The notes: generated by a model from the letters alone, not told the origin. DNA of 64,000 bases from Prosthecobacter sp. SYSU 5D2 (GCF_039655865.1 NZ_JBBYXL010000004.1:248001-312000); one strand, 5' to 3'; positions 7,876 to 16,419 are shown, numbered from the stretch's first letter. Numbers and translations are program-made.

Positions 7876-9657
7876 TCACTTTTTCACCGGGCGCGCGATG
7901 GCGATGCCAAGCGCGACGGTGGGTTCACGGTCATCAGCCATGGGCCAATCCGAAATCTCCCCCCCTTCACCAATCAGATTGGTGCCAACGGAATAAAGCA
8001 GTCCTCTCGCAGGGTCGTATTGCAGTTGCTCGCCGGAAAACGGATCCTGGGGGATGGAACTTAGATATTTTGGGCTCAGGTCGTTAAGCCGTGCGGGCAG
8101 AGTCCGTCGATCCGCCACATATCTACGGATGGCAAAAAGACACCGGACCAGTCCATGCCGGGCCTGCGCCAGACTGTGATCTTGAGGAAGGTTAAGATGA
8201 GGTTCAATGCGGTCGCGGAAGTATTCCTCCCCGTTGGAGTTGGGGTGGTAGAAACGTGAGGAGGCGAAACGTGCCCGTGTGGCGGGCGCGGGAGTGACCG
8301 AAAGCCGCGTATAAGGAGGGCGGGTGATCTCATCCCGCAGATCACGGAAAGCGGAGGCGAAGAGGCTGAGGGTCTCGTTGGTCTTGAAAAAGAGGCGGGC
8401 TGGGCGCTGGTGCAGGCGGCCACCCGGCATGGTATCCAGAAGCTCGCCGCTGGCGGAGCCGAGCAGACGCTTTTTTTCGTTCAGGTAATAAGCGGCACAA
8501 GCCTGGCGCATGAGGTTATCATCAGGCCTGCATTGGATAAATTCCTGCTGAAAACGGCCCAGGGTGATGCTGTCGAGACGGGTGGATTTAAGCAGTTCCG
8601 CCAGGATCTGAACGGAGGCGGTCTGGAGCTCCAATGCCCGCTGCAGGTAGCCTCGCCAGGCCCAGATTTCCTGAAGCCGACGGCTCATTTCAGCCAGGTC
8701 AATGGCTGCTACAAAGGCAGGTTCTTCATCCCCCCGGCGTGCCAGATAGGCCGCCTGGGCCTGCAAAAGGGTGGTCGCGTGCCCCCATGAGGGGTGGGTA
8801 CTGGCATCCGTCAGATACCAGCTGGAGTGATGCGGATGCCAGTCGTAATCCTCAAGCAGATCGCGCAAGTTATCCAAAGCGGTACCATTGAGACGGATGA
8901 ATGCGGCAAGCGAAGGCGTATCCCAGGTCCAGGCAGGCTGACTGCTCAGAGCTGTATTTTCCACCGGAATGATGGAATCCAGGAAAGTGCGCAGCTTGAC
9001 CGGAGCCTGGGTGGTGGGTGTCTGGTCCACCGCAGCCACAGGGCGAAGATCTTCATCTGATTCCCGCTGTGTATCGTGCAGATAAATCCATGCCAGCAGG
9101 GTGAACCCCAACGTCCCCAGGCTGAGAGAAACGAGGCTGCCCCAGGAAATATGGTTGGAGCGACGGGGAATTCTCGGCAGCGGACGCGGAGACTTGGTTT
9201 CTGAGGCAGGTTGGGTGACGGATGCTTTTTTGGACGGAGAGGGTGGTGGTTCCGGACGCTCAGCGATAAGTGGTTTTTCAGGAACAGGCGGGGTGCTGGC
9301 CGGATGGACGATGGCCGAAGGACGCAGATTTACCGCCTCCTTGGCCGCTAAAGAAGACGGGACAGGAGCAGCGGCAGCGGGAGCCACCGGAGTGGTTTTG
9401 ATTTCCGCTTCATCCTGCTCAAAATGCAGGAGCACACCGTGGGGGGTGACTTCAGGAATGAAACTTGACGGGGCTGGAGCAGCAGGCTCTTCGGGAGGCG
9501 TTTTGCCAGCAAGCTCTGTTTTACCGGCTGAAACTGCAGCAGGCGGGGTCCATTCATTTTCAAAACTCCAGGGTGAGTTCCAATCATCGTCAGGAATATG
9601 CCAGGACATGGCCCCCAGAACAGCGCGGGCGTTGGAATGTCGGCGTTCCGTTTTCAT
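7876..9657 (-). CDS. Large single-pass membrane protein of unknown function
   Basis: A 593-residue protein with a proline/alanine-rich, low-complexity cytoplasmic part (about 35-165), one transmembrane helix (about 175-195, SLVSLSLGTLGFTLLAWIYL) and a 390-residue, largely helical C-terminal part. Near its end the segments RRYVADRRTLPARLNDLSPK and IPQDPFSGEQLQYDP match the pattern seen at the C-terminus of many verrucomicrobial and planctomycete membrane proteins that describe a page of properties in pilin-like style. Function is unknown. It starts 16 bases after rppH. An alternative start is the ATG at 9609 (MSWHIPDDDW), preceded by a weak G-rich ribosome site. Confidence 0.78.
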   Translation of the reverse strand: MKTERRHSNARAVLGAMSWHIPDDDWNSPWSFENEWTPPAAVSAGKTELAGKTPPEEPAAPAPSSFIPEVTPHGVLLHFEQDEAEIKTTPVAPAAAAPVPSSLAAKEAVNLRPSAIVHPASTPPVPEKPLIAERPEPPPSPSKKASVTQPASETKSPRPLPRIPRRSNHISWGSLVSLSLGTLGFTLLAWIYLHDTQRESDEDLRPVAAVDQTPTTQAPVKLRTFLDSIIPVENTALSSQPAWTWDTPSLAAFIRLNGTALDNLRDLLEDYDWHPHHSSWYLTDASTHPSWGHATTLLQAQAAYLARRGDEEPAFVAAIDLAEMSRRLQEIWAWRGYLQRALELQTASVQILAELLKSTRLDSITLGRFQQEFIQCRPDDNLMRQACAAYYLNEKKRLLGSASGELLDTMPGGRLHQRPARLFFKTNETLSLFASAFRDLRDEITRPPYTRLSVTPAPATRARFASSRFYHPNSNGEEYFRDRIEPHLNLPQDHSLAQARHGLVRCLFAIRRYVADRRTLPARLNDLSPKYLSSIPQDPFSGEQLQYDPARGLLYSVGTNLIGEGGEISDWPMADDREPTVALGIAIARPVKK

Positions 9658-9673
9658 GCGGCGGCGGTTAATT

Positions 9674-10174
9674 TCAACTTTCAGGCGGACTCAGTTCCAG
9701 GCCAAAGAAATCCCAAAAGACCTGTCGGTAAACGGTGCGTTTAAACTTGGGCACCCAGTTCATCTGAAACTCCTGCGGCCTGATCCAGCGCCAATGGCTG
9801 AATTCCTGATGGGTGGCGGCCAGGTTCACATCACGGTCCTCTCCAAGAAAACGGCAGCGAAAGTAGCTCTGCTCCTGGCCCCCGTAGATGCCGTATTTGA
9901 GCCGCCCTTTCGCAAAGGCATAGCGGTATCCGTCACGTCGCTCCAGCAACTGGACTTTGTCGCGTGTCACTCCGATCTCTTCCGCCATCTCCCGGTACAT
10001 GGCGGTTTCCGCATCTTCACCATCGTCTATGCCGCCCTGGGGAAACTGCCACGCGCCAGGAATGTTGATGCGCTCAGCCACGAAAATCTCATCCTTCGCA
10101 TTGGTGAGGATGATGCCGACGTTTGGACGGTACAGAATGGGGATGGTGATGGGCAAGGCGGAGCTTTCGGACAT
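9674..10174 (-). CDS. rppH: RNA pyrophosphohydrolase (Nudix)
   Basis: This 166-residue Nudix hydrolase is closest to RppH/NudH, which removes pyrophosphate from the 5' triphosphate end of mRNA and starts its decay. The Nudix box runs from Gly48 to Val69 with the expected G-x5-E-x7-REMAEEIG spacing. RppH-type flanks are present: YRPNVGIIL and AWQFPQGGID before the box, and the late FSHWRWI segment and VYRQVF. Length is normal. It sits in a dapB-folK-rppH run, 39 bases after folK. Diadenosine polyphosphate hydrolysis is an alternative activity in the same subfamily. Confidence 0.92.
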   Translation of the reverse strand: MSESSALPITIPILYRPNVGIILTNAKDEIFVAERINIPGAWQFPQGGIDDGEDAETAMYREMAEEIGVTRDKVQLLERRDGYRYAFAKGRLKYGIYGGQEQSYFRCRFLGEDRDVNLAATHQEFSHWRWIRPQEFQMNWVPKFKRTVYRQVFWDFFGLELSPPES

Positions 10175-10213
10175 GCGATATGGATTGAAGGTTACGCCAC
10201 CATCATGCGGCTG

Positions 10214-10765
10214 TCACCTGCGGGATGGTCCGGTCTGAGCATCCAGCCGATGACGCCAGGCACCCGCCGGACGGACACTGGATGGATCATCAGCCAGCGT
10301 CGTCAAAACCTGGGCGATGCTTGCCACAAAACCAGGCAGATGCAATCCAGGCCGGATCTCCGCAAGCGGCTGCAATACAAACCGGCGAAGGTGCAGGCGG
10401 GGGTGCGGCACGGTGAGGACAGGATCCGCACTCTGATAATCGCCTGCATAAAGAAGGTCCAGATCCAGTGTCCGGGGAGCATTGCGCTCCCGCTCCTGCG
10501 GTCGCCCGGCCAAAAATTCCACAGCCACAAGATGATCATGCATTTCCTGAGGCGTCAGGGCGGCCTCAAGCTCGATAACCGTGTTCAAAAATGCCTGGCT
10601 GCCCGGAGCACAGTCCACAGGCTCCGTCTCATACAGAGAAGCTGCGGCAGCCAGCCGCGCCGCCGGAATGCGCATAAGCAGGGCATCCACGGCGTTTTCC
10701 AGATGCACCCGGCGGTCGCCCAGGTTGGACCCAAGAGCGATGCCAAAAGCAAGGGGGGCAGGCAT
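10214..10765 (-). CDS. folK: 2-amino-4-hydroxy-6-hydroxymethyldihydropteridine pyrophosphokinase
   Basis: A 183-residue cytoplasmic HPPK of the folate pathway, transferring pyrophosphate from ATP to hydroxymethyldihydropterin. The signatures are the N-terminal GIALGSNLGDRRVHLENAV, the substrate loop YETEPVDC, the acidic metal site in RNAPRTLDLDLLYAG and the VPHPRLHLRRFVLQPLAEI block. Length is slightly above the usual 160 because of a C-terminal extension rich in charged residues. It starts 17 bases after dapB and is probably co-transcribed. No folP or folB is present in the window. Confidence 0.95.
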   Translation of the reverse strand: MPAPLAFGIALGSNLGDRRVHLENAVDALLMRIPAARLAAAASLYETEPVDCAPGSQAFLNTVIELEAALTPQEMHDHLVAVEFLAGRPQERERNAPRTLDLDLLYAGDYQSADPVLTVPHPRLHLRRFVLQPLAEIRPGLHLPGFVASIAQVLTTLADDPSSVRPAGAWRHRLDAQTGPSRR

Positions 10766-10782
10766 CTGAGGGAGGAGTCCAG

Positions 10783-11520
10783 TTACTTGAGGCCCAATAC
10801 ATCCTGCATATCATACAGGCCGGCAGGTTTACCGGCCAGCCAGCGGGCGGCACGGACGGCACCGCCAGCGAAGGTATCCCGGCTGCTGGCCTTGTGCGTC
10901 AGCTCCACCCGCTCGCCCACATTGGCAAAAACAACAGTGTGGTCGCCAACGACATCACCACCCCGGAGAGCGTGAACGCCAATCTCCTTCGGAGTCCGCG
11001 CCCCCACATCCCCAAACCGGCCATGCCGGCAGTCCTGATCGTATTCAAGACCCCGAACATCCGCGAGGATCTCCACAAGAGTGCGGGCCGTACCGCTTGG
11101 CGCGTCCTTTTTCATGCGATGATGCATCTCAATGACTTCCAGGTCAAAATCAGGCCCCAGCAGCTCCGCAGCCTTGCGGGTCAGCCAGAAAAGCGTATTC
11201 ACGCCAACACTGAAGTTAGAGGCAAAGACAATCGGCAGCGTCTTTGCTGCCTCTTTGATCCGGGCCAGTTCTTCACTGGTGTGGCCCGTGGTGCCGATGA
11301 CAAGGCTTTTTTGAAGGCTCAGGGATTCGGCAACCAGTTCATCAGTGAAGTGATGGGAGGAAAAATCAATGGTGCAGTCACACAGCGCCAGGGCCTCCGC
11401 CAGGGAATCCCCCACGTCAATGCCAGCTCCCACCGTCACACCCTGGGCCTCCGCTGCACTGATGACAGCCTGGCCCATCCGGCCTTTGCAGCCCGTCACA
11501 AGAAGTTTGAAATCGCTCAT
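10783..11520 (-). CDS. dapB: 4-hydroxy-tetrahydrodipicolinate reductase
   Basis: A 245-residue cytoplasmic enzyme of lysine and diaminopimelate synthesis. The N-terminal Rossmann motif is VTGCKGRMGQAVISA. The catalytic block EMHHRMKKDAPSGTA contains the His-His and Lys of DapB. The C-terminal AGGAVRAARWLAGKPAGLYD with DMQDVLGL closes the family signature. The length is on the short side of normal. It is the first gene of the minus-strand run dapB-folK-rppH. The 220-base upstream region contains a hairpin at 11537-11563 but no recognisable lysine riboswitch. Confidence 0.96.
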   Translation of the reverse strand: MSDFKLLVTGCKGRMGQAVISAAEAQGVTVGAGIDVGDSLAEALALCDCTIDFSSHHFTDELVAESLSLQKSLVIGTTGHTSEELARIKEAAKTLPIVFASNFSVGVNTLFWLTRKAAELLGPDFDLEVIEMHHRMKKDAPSGTARTLVEILADVRGLEYDQDCRHGRFGDVGARTPKEIGVHALRGGDVVGDHTVVFANVGERVELTHKASSRDTFAGGAVRAARWLAGKPAGLYDMQDVLGLK

Positions 11521-11743
11521 AAGAGCCGTGGAGATAGCCAGTTCTCAGTTCAATGCAACTGGCAGTGCAAATGCGGCCAAAACAGCCTTGGCAACCGCCG
11601 AATTCACATTATAAGAACTCCGTGACATTTACCGAGCTGAAGAACCTGATTGCTGAGTCCAATGAAGATGGCATTGATAGCTAGTAAAGGCTTGAATTCG
11701 CAATCTCCGGGTTTTCGTCACACATTATCTCCAAATTGCTGGC
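11521..11743. other. Intergenic spacer between divergent dapB and the E1 fusion gene
   Basis: This spacer holds divergent promoters by position. A hairpin at 11537-11563 (GCCAGTT paired with AACTGGC, 13-base loop) lies in the dapB leader. A 20-codon GTG-started frame at 11622-11684 (VTFTELKNLIAESNEDGIDS) is too short and isolated to call a gene; it could be the remnant of one disrupted when the low-GC segment arrived. From about 11620 base composition becomes noticeably more AT-rich. Confidence 0.5.
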
Positions 11744-13786
11744 ATGTCAGTTGCAGGAAGCAGGCGCGATGAGTATGTACTTCATTTGAACCATGAGCCG
11801 ACTCGATCCGACTCGTTTATGCAATCCACCCTGAAAGAATATCCTGATGTGCCGGAAAACTTGCTTAGCAAAGCAACCTTGATCCGCGAGGTTGAGGATG
11901 CATTTCTTAGACTTTTCACTGAGGGTAAAATCCATGGCACAGTGCATACATGTGTGGGGCAAGAATTCAGTGCGCTTGCCTTCGCTGGTCAGCTTAAAGA
12001 CGGAGATGTGGTATTTTCAAACCATCGTGGTCATGGACATTTCCTGGCTTTTACAGATGATGTGGAAGGATTGATCGCGGAATTGATGGGAAAGAGAAGT
12101 GGTGTGTGTTCAGGAATTGGTTCCAGCCAGCATCTTTGCGCCAAAGGCTTTTTTACAAATGGAATTCAAGGGGGAATTGTTCCATGCGCGGCGGGACATG
12201 CATTTGCGCAACAATTGCAAGGATACACGAACCGGGTTGGCGTGGTGTATATTGGCGATGGCACACTGGGTGAAGGAGTCGTTTACGAAACATTCAATCT
12301 CATTTCCCTGCTCAATATTCCGCTGCTGGTTGTCTGTGAAGACAATGGTGTCGCTCAAAGTACTCCACGCACACGTTCTCTGGCTGGCAGCATCACTGAA
12401 AGAGCTGCGGCTTTTGGAATTCAAGTTTGGAGCGGTTCTACACAAATTCCTTCGGATCTATACGCCATCGCATCAGAAGCCATCGAGCATGTAAGATCCC
12501 GGCAAAAGCCAGGCTTTTTTCATGTCATTACAGAGCGTTTGAATTCGCACTCAAAAGGTGACGATGAACGCTCTTCAATGCTGGTGGCAAAAATTCGTGA
12601 TGAAGACTACCTTAACCGTCAGGCTACTAAAAACCCTCCTCTGATAAAGCAGCTGAGGCTAGAAGCACAAAATCGGATCAATGCAGCGGTCGAACGGGCG
12701 GAAAACCATTCGGCCCTCCGAATTGAAGAGTACCTGGCTTTTTCAAAGCCCGGACACTGTAACTATACCTGGGAAGCGATGAATTTTCCTTCGGACGATG
12801 TCCGTATGGTGACCTATATGCAGGATGCCTGGAATGCAGTCATGTCTGAATTTCCGAAGGTAGTGATGATTGGTGAAGATATTCTTTCCCCATATGGAGG
12901 TGCGTTCAAGGTCACCAAAGGGCTTTCTGACAAATATCCAGACAGGATCATCAGCACACCGATAAGTGAAGCCGCAATTACGGGTCTAGCCAATGGACTT
13001 GCATTAGCGGGAATGATTCCTGTCGTTGAAATTATGTTTGGAGACTTCATCACGCTGTCTCTAGACCAGCTCATCAACCATGCTGCCAAATTTCGGCACA
13101 TGTATTCAGGAAATGCCACCTGCCCTCTGATTTTGCGCACTCCCATGGGAGGGGGACGAGGATATGGCCCTACCCATTCCCAATCATTGGAAAAACTGGT
13201 CGCTGGCATTGATACGGTCATTACAGTGGCTCCAAATGTCCTTCAGTCGCCAGAAAAACTAATACGCAGCGCGGTGGAATCAGACAATCCCGTGGTCATC
13301 ATTGAAAACAAACTGGACTATGGCCGCCGAATAGTTCGTCCAAATCTCCCGGGTTATGACGCGGAAACCAATGATGCGCCGTTTCCATCCATCCGACTGA
13401 CACCCCATGGAACCCGTGCAGAATTGACCATTGCAACTTATGGCGGGATGGTGACGACAGCCATCGAAACGACAAGACTGCTGTTTGCCGAGCATGAGAT
13501 ACTTGCAGACATCATCATTCTGACCCAAATAGGTCCTATCGATGTGCAACCGATCATCACTTCGATTGAGGTCACTGGCAAACTTGTCACCATTGAAGAA
13601 GGCTCTCCAACCTGCGGTGTAGGAGCGGAGATTATTGCTCAGACCCTTGACAAGGTGCCTCACACCAAAACTCTGCGCCAAGGAGCGCTGCCAGTTCCCA
13701 TCCCGTCACCCCCAGCCCTGGAAGCGCAAGTGCTTCCCAGCGTCCAAGAACTTGTGCTTCAAATTGCCTCTTTTTTCCATGCCTGA
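11744..13786 (+). CDS. Thiamine-diphosphate 2-oxoacid dehydrogenase E1, alpha and beta fused
   Basis: This 680-residue protein fuses both halves of a PDH/BCKDH/acetoin-type E1. The alpha part (about 40-330) has HTCVGQEFSALAFAG, SNHRGHGHFLA and the thiamine-diphosphate motif GDGTLGEG at 171 with Asn201 in CEDNG, plus a degenerate phosphorylation loop (NSHSKGDDER). The beta part (about 345-680) has MIGEDILSPYGGAFKVTKGL, STPISEAAITGLANGLALAG and RTPMGGGRGYGPTHSQSLE. It should decarboxylate a 2-oxoacid and reductively acylate a lipoyl arm. Start may be 11744 or the ATG at 11819. Its stop overlaps the next start by eight bases. AT-richer sequence than its neighbours suggests transfer. The substrate is unknown. 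Confidence 0.9.
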   Translation: MSVAGSRRDEYVLHLNHEPTRSDSFMQSTLKEYPDVPENLLSKATLIREVEDAFLRLFTEGKIHGTVHTCVGQEFSALAFAGQLKDGDVVFSNHRGHGHFLAFTDDVEGLIAELMGKRSGVCSGIGSSQHLCAKGFFTNGIQGGIVPCAAGHAFAQQLQGYTNRVGVVYIGDGTLGEGVVYETFNLISLLNIPLLVVCEDNGVAQSTPRTRSLAGSITERAAAFGIQVWSGSTQIPSDLYAIASEAIEHVRSRQKPGFFHVITERLNSHSKGDDERSSMLVAKIRDEDYLNRQATKNPPLIKQLRLEAQNRINAAVERAENHSALRIEEYLAFSKPGHCNYTWEAMNFPSDDVRMVTYMQDAWNAVMSEFPKVVMIGEDILSPYGGAFKVTKGLSDKYPDRIISTPISEAAITGLANGLALAGMIPVVEIMFGDFITLSLDQLINHAAKFRHMYSGNATCPLILRTPMGGGRGYGPTHSQSLEKLVAGIDTVITVAPNVLQSPEKLIRSAVESDNPVVIIENKLDYGRRIVRPNLPGYDAETNDAPFPSIRLTPHGTRAELTIATYGGMVTTAIETTRLLFAEHEILADIIILTQIGPIDVQPIITSIEVTGKLVTIEEGSPTCGVGAEIIAQTLDKVPHTKTLRQGALPVPIPSPPALEAQVLPSVQELVLQIASFFHA

Positions 13787-14876
13787 TTTTACCCCAGTTC
13801 CAGTACCTCAGGAGATCGCCAATGACGACACGGTGCGCATTGTCACACTGCCCGTTGCTGAAGGAACGCACATCAAAGCCGGGGACCGCCTTGCCGAGAT
13901 TGAAACCTCCAAATCAAGCATGGAAATTACATCACCCGTTGACGGATGGGTGGAACTCAAATGCAAATGTGGCGAAGATGTCCCTGTAGGAGAAGCGATA
14001 GCCCGTGTCCATGAAAGCCAAAGCGCTTACTTATCTGCGGTTAAACCTACAGTGAAGAGCACTGCTCCGGCTGCATCGGAGGCTCACACAACTGTTTTTT
14101 CATTGGCCGCTCAGCTTGAGACAGAGAAAAACGGGCTTGATCCGGCAAAGTTTAAGTACCTTGCATTTGTCAGGAAGCAAGACATAGAAGCAGCCATCTC
14201 AAATGCTCAGACTGATGAGCAGACGCCAACCGGGTCACAGGAGATCGTTGAACTGAATCCCCCTTTGCAGCAAACTTTTGGTGATGAAATGACATTCCTG
14301 GAGCTTCTGAGAGCGGATGCCTACAGAATTAATGGCCGGGATGATTTTGGAGAACTCTTCCGGCAGTGGAGAACTAATCCGGCCTTCCAATATTTAATAT
14401 GGTTTAGAATGGCACAAGCAGCCAGGAAAAGTCCTCTCCTGAAATTCTTCGTCTATCCAGTCGCTGTCTGGCGCATGGTGCAATGTCATTATCAATCTGG
14501 AATACGCATTCCACTAAGCGTCAAAGCGGGACCTGGACTTTTGATTGGCCATTGGGGCGGGATCTGGATCAATCCAAACTGCACATTTGGCTCCAATTGC
14601 AGTTTAAATAATGACATAAACATGGGAGAAGCAGGAGGATCCGGACTCCGGGGAGTTCCTCAACTCGGTGACAATGTCTATATAGGACCGGGCGCTCGAC
14701 TCGCCGGAGCCATAACGTTATACCAGGAATCTTCAGTGATGGCCAATACTGTAGTCACTTCAGATCTGCCCCCTGGAGCCATTGCGCTGGGAGTTCCTCA
14801 TAAAATCACCGGCCATCAAAAAATTAACCGCTTTGTCTCGAACCGCTGGAATTCAAACATATCCAAAATGGAGTGA
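13779..14876 (+). CDS. Lipoyl domain - E3-binding-like - hexapeptide (CysE-like) acyltransferase fusion
   Basis: A 365-residue protein with an unusual domain order. Residues 1-78 form a lipoyl domain with Lys45 in the hairpin IETSKSSMEITSPVDGW. Residues about 107-141 (LAAQLETEKNGLDPAKFKYL, then VRKQDIEAAI) resemble the peripheral-subunit-binding domain of E2. Residues about 172-345 are serine-acetyltransferase-like: a helical leader, then hexapeptide coils (IGHWGGIWINPNCTFGSNCS, then LGDNVYIGPGARLAGAI). His258 sits where CysE has its catalytic His. The chloramphenicol-acetyltransferase-type E2 catalytic domain is absent. ATG at 13779 overlaps the E1 stop (ATGCCTGA), indicating translational coupling. 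The inferred role is transfer of a lipoyl-bound acyl group to a hydroxyl acceptor, possibly a polysaccharide. Confidence 0.88.
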   Translation: MPDFTPVPVPQEIANDDTVRIVTLPVAEGTHIKAGDRLAEIETSKSSMEITSPVDGWVELKCKCGEDVPVGEAIARVHESQSAYLSAVKPTVKSTAPAASEAHTTVFSLAAQLETEKNGLDPAKFKYLAFVRKQDIEAAISNAQTDEQTPTGSQEIVELNPPLQQTFGDEMTFLELLRADAYRINGRDDFGELFRQWRTNPAFQYLIWFRMAQAARKSPLLKFFVYPVAVWRMVQCHYQSGIRIPLSVKAGPGLLIGHWGGIWINPNCTFGSNCSLNNDINMGEAGGSGLRGVPQLGDNVYIGPGARLAGAITLYQESSVMANTVVTSDLPPGAIALGVPHKITGHQKINRFVSNRWNSNISKME

Positions 14877-14920
14877 ACAATGGCGCTTCACCATCTTGGT
14901 AGTGAACCTCTTTAGCGATC

Positions 14921-15082
14921 ATGAAACCTAAAGTCACATTTGAAGTTTTTCATCTCCTGGTTAAGAAAACCTACCGGATCACAGGCCTTGGTTCCCCAAA
15001 TGGAGGGCCTAAGGTTTGTTGCACTGACTGCGGTTTTTCTTGGTTATTCCGACTTTTCCGTGTGATCGGTAATGTGCAATAA
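14921..15082 (+). CDS. Small CxxC protein or truncated gene running into the IS left end
   Basis: A 53-codon open frame (MKPKVTFEVFHLLVKKTYRI at the start, CCTDCGFSW near residue 35) starts 44 bases after the acyltransferase gene and ends inside the left inverted repeat of the insertion sequence. It is AT-rich like the preceding pair. The Cys-Cys-x2-Cys could be part of a zinc ribbon. It may be the surviving N-terminus of a gene interrupted by the IS. I do not recognise it. Confidence 0.3.
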   Translation: MKPKVTFEVFHLLVKKTYRITGLGSPNGGPKVCCTDCGFSWLFRLFRVIGNVQ

Positions 15083-16385
15083 TGGTTAGCCCAAGAGTTC
15101 TTCCGGTGCAAAACCATGAAGAATGGCTATAAAGATGTATTGACACTAATGCATGGGAGAAACTGCTGGGAATCAAAGCACCGTGGAGCGTGGCGGAAAT
15201 GGCGGTGGATGTCGAGAATAAGGAAGTCATCGTTCGGGTCAGATGCGACCGCACGGCCTGGTTCAATGAGCAGCACCAGCTGCATGTGCATGGATGGGAA
15301 AAACGTTGCTGGCGGCACCTGGACCTGTGGCAATACCGCACCATCATTGAAGCGGAAGTACCGCGTCTGCGCGACCCGGCCACCGGAGCCACAGAAACCG
15401 CGCAGTGCCCTGGGCCGAGGGGCTGAGCCGCTGGCCCCTTCAGTTTGAAGCCTGGGCCATCGATGTGCTGCAGCACACGCGCAGCATCAGCGACGGAAGC
15501 CTACCGCTGAGGCTGGGCTGGGACGCGTGCGACCGGATCATGAAACGGGGCGTGGAACGAGGTCTGCAAAGGCTTGTAACTGTGCAAGTGAGGCTGGTGG
15601 GCATTGATGAGAAAAGCTTTGGCAAAATCCATGACTACATCGCCATGATGAACGATCTACAAGAAGCGCGGGTGCTTGAAGTTGTTGAAGGAGCCGGGGC
15701 AAAGGAAATAGAAGCCTTCTGGGAAACGCTGCCTGATGAGCTGCGGGAAAGGTGGCGGCCGTGGCCATGGACCGGGGCAAAGCCATGATCTCAGGCACCC
15801 GCAAAGCCGTCCCGCAGGCAGCCATCGTGCATGACCGCTTCCACATCAGTGCCGAACAGAACAAAGCGGTGGACGAGGTGCGCAGAGCCGATAACAAAAA
15901 GCTCATGAGCGAGGGGGACCAGAGGCTCAAAGGCACCAAATACCAGTGGTTGAGCAGGCTGGAGAGGCTGGGGGAGAATGCCTTGAAAAGCTCTGCGAGC
16001 CTGGTGCAGATCAACCTCAAAACCAGCCGTGCCTGGGAGCTGAAGACGATTTTTGAGGGGTTCTGGGGGCAGCCTGACAAAGAGAGCGGGAGCGCCTTTT
16101 TCAAGAAGTGGAAGAACCGAGCGGTCAGATCGCGGCTGCCGCATTTTTGGCAAGCTGGCCAGGAGCCTGAAGTCAAGTTTGGAGGAACTGCTTAACTACT
16201 TGGACTGGCGCATCAGCAATGCGATGAGTGAAGGATTCAACAGCCTGATCCAGCAGCTCAAGGCTGCCGCAAGAGGCTTCCGAAGTCTTGCTAGCTACCG
16301 AGCACGCATCCTGTTTTTTGCGGCAAACTTGATCTCAAACCCACTTAGTGACCACACGCTAATCTCGGAAGAACCAAAAAAATGA
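15031..16385 (+). mobile_element. Decayed ISL3-family insertion sequence
   Basis: An element of about 1.35 kb bounded by imperfect inverted repeats: left arm about 15033-15072 (TTCTTGGTTATTCCGACTTT core) and right arm about 16350-16383, whose complement reads TTTGGTTCTTCCGAGATTAG. Both arms continue with CGTGTG at equal distance. The transposase inside is broken, so it is probably immobile. No clear 8-base target duplication is seen. Size and transposase match the ISL3 family. It lies between the low-GC E1/acyltransferase pair and the 3' end of the exopolysaccharide operon. Confidence 0.75.
15130..16385 (+). pseudogene. ISL3-family transposase, frameshifted
   Basis: The transposase is spread over changing frames. 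The N-terminal part (15139-15425) reads NAWEKLLGIKAPWSVAEM and GWEKRCWRHLDLWQYRTI. The second part (about 15405-15788) holds the first catalytic Asp in LVGIDEKSFGKIHDYIAMMN. The third (about 15752-16195) holds AMDRGKAM and IVHDRFHI with the second Asp. The last (about 16110-16385) holds the Glu in NAMSEGFNSLIQQLKAAARG. At least three frameshifts are needed to join them, and a stop at 15130 closes the frame upstream. These DDE segments and their order are those of ISL3 transposases. The start codon is not identified. Confidence 0.82.
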
Positions 16386-16419
16386 TTCGAGAAGCCGAGA
16401 TGAGCGTGAATTGATAAAT

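Noticed and set aside
9101-10975. A 624-codon plus-strand frame
   Set aside because: It lies opposite the membrane protein gene, rppH, folK and dapB, all with diagnostic motifs on the minus strand.
11537-11563. Hairpin in the dapB leader considered as a lysine riboswitch
   Set aside because: A lysine riboswitch needs a five-helix junction of about 170 bases; only one short stem with no conserved core is seen.
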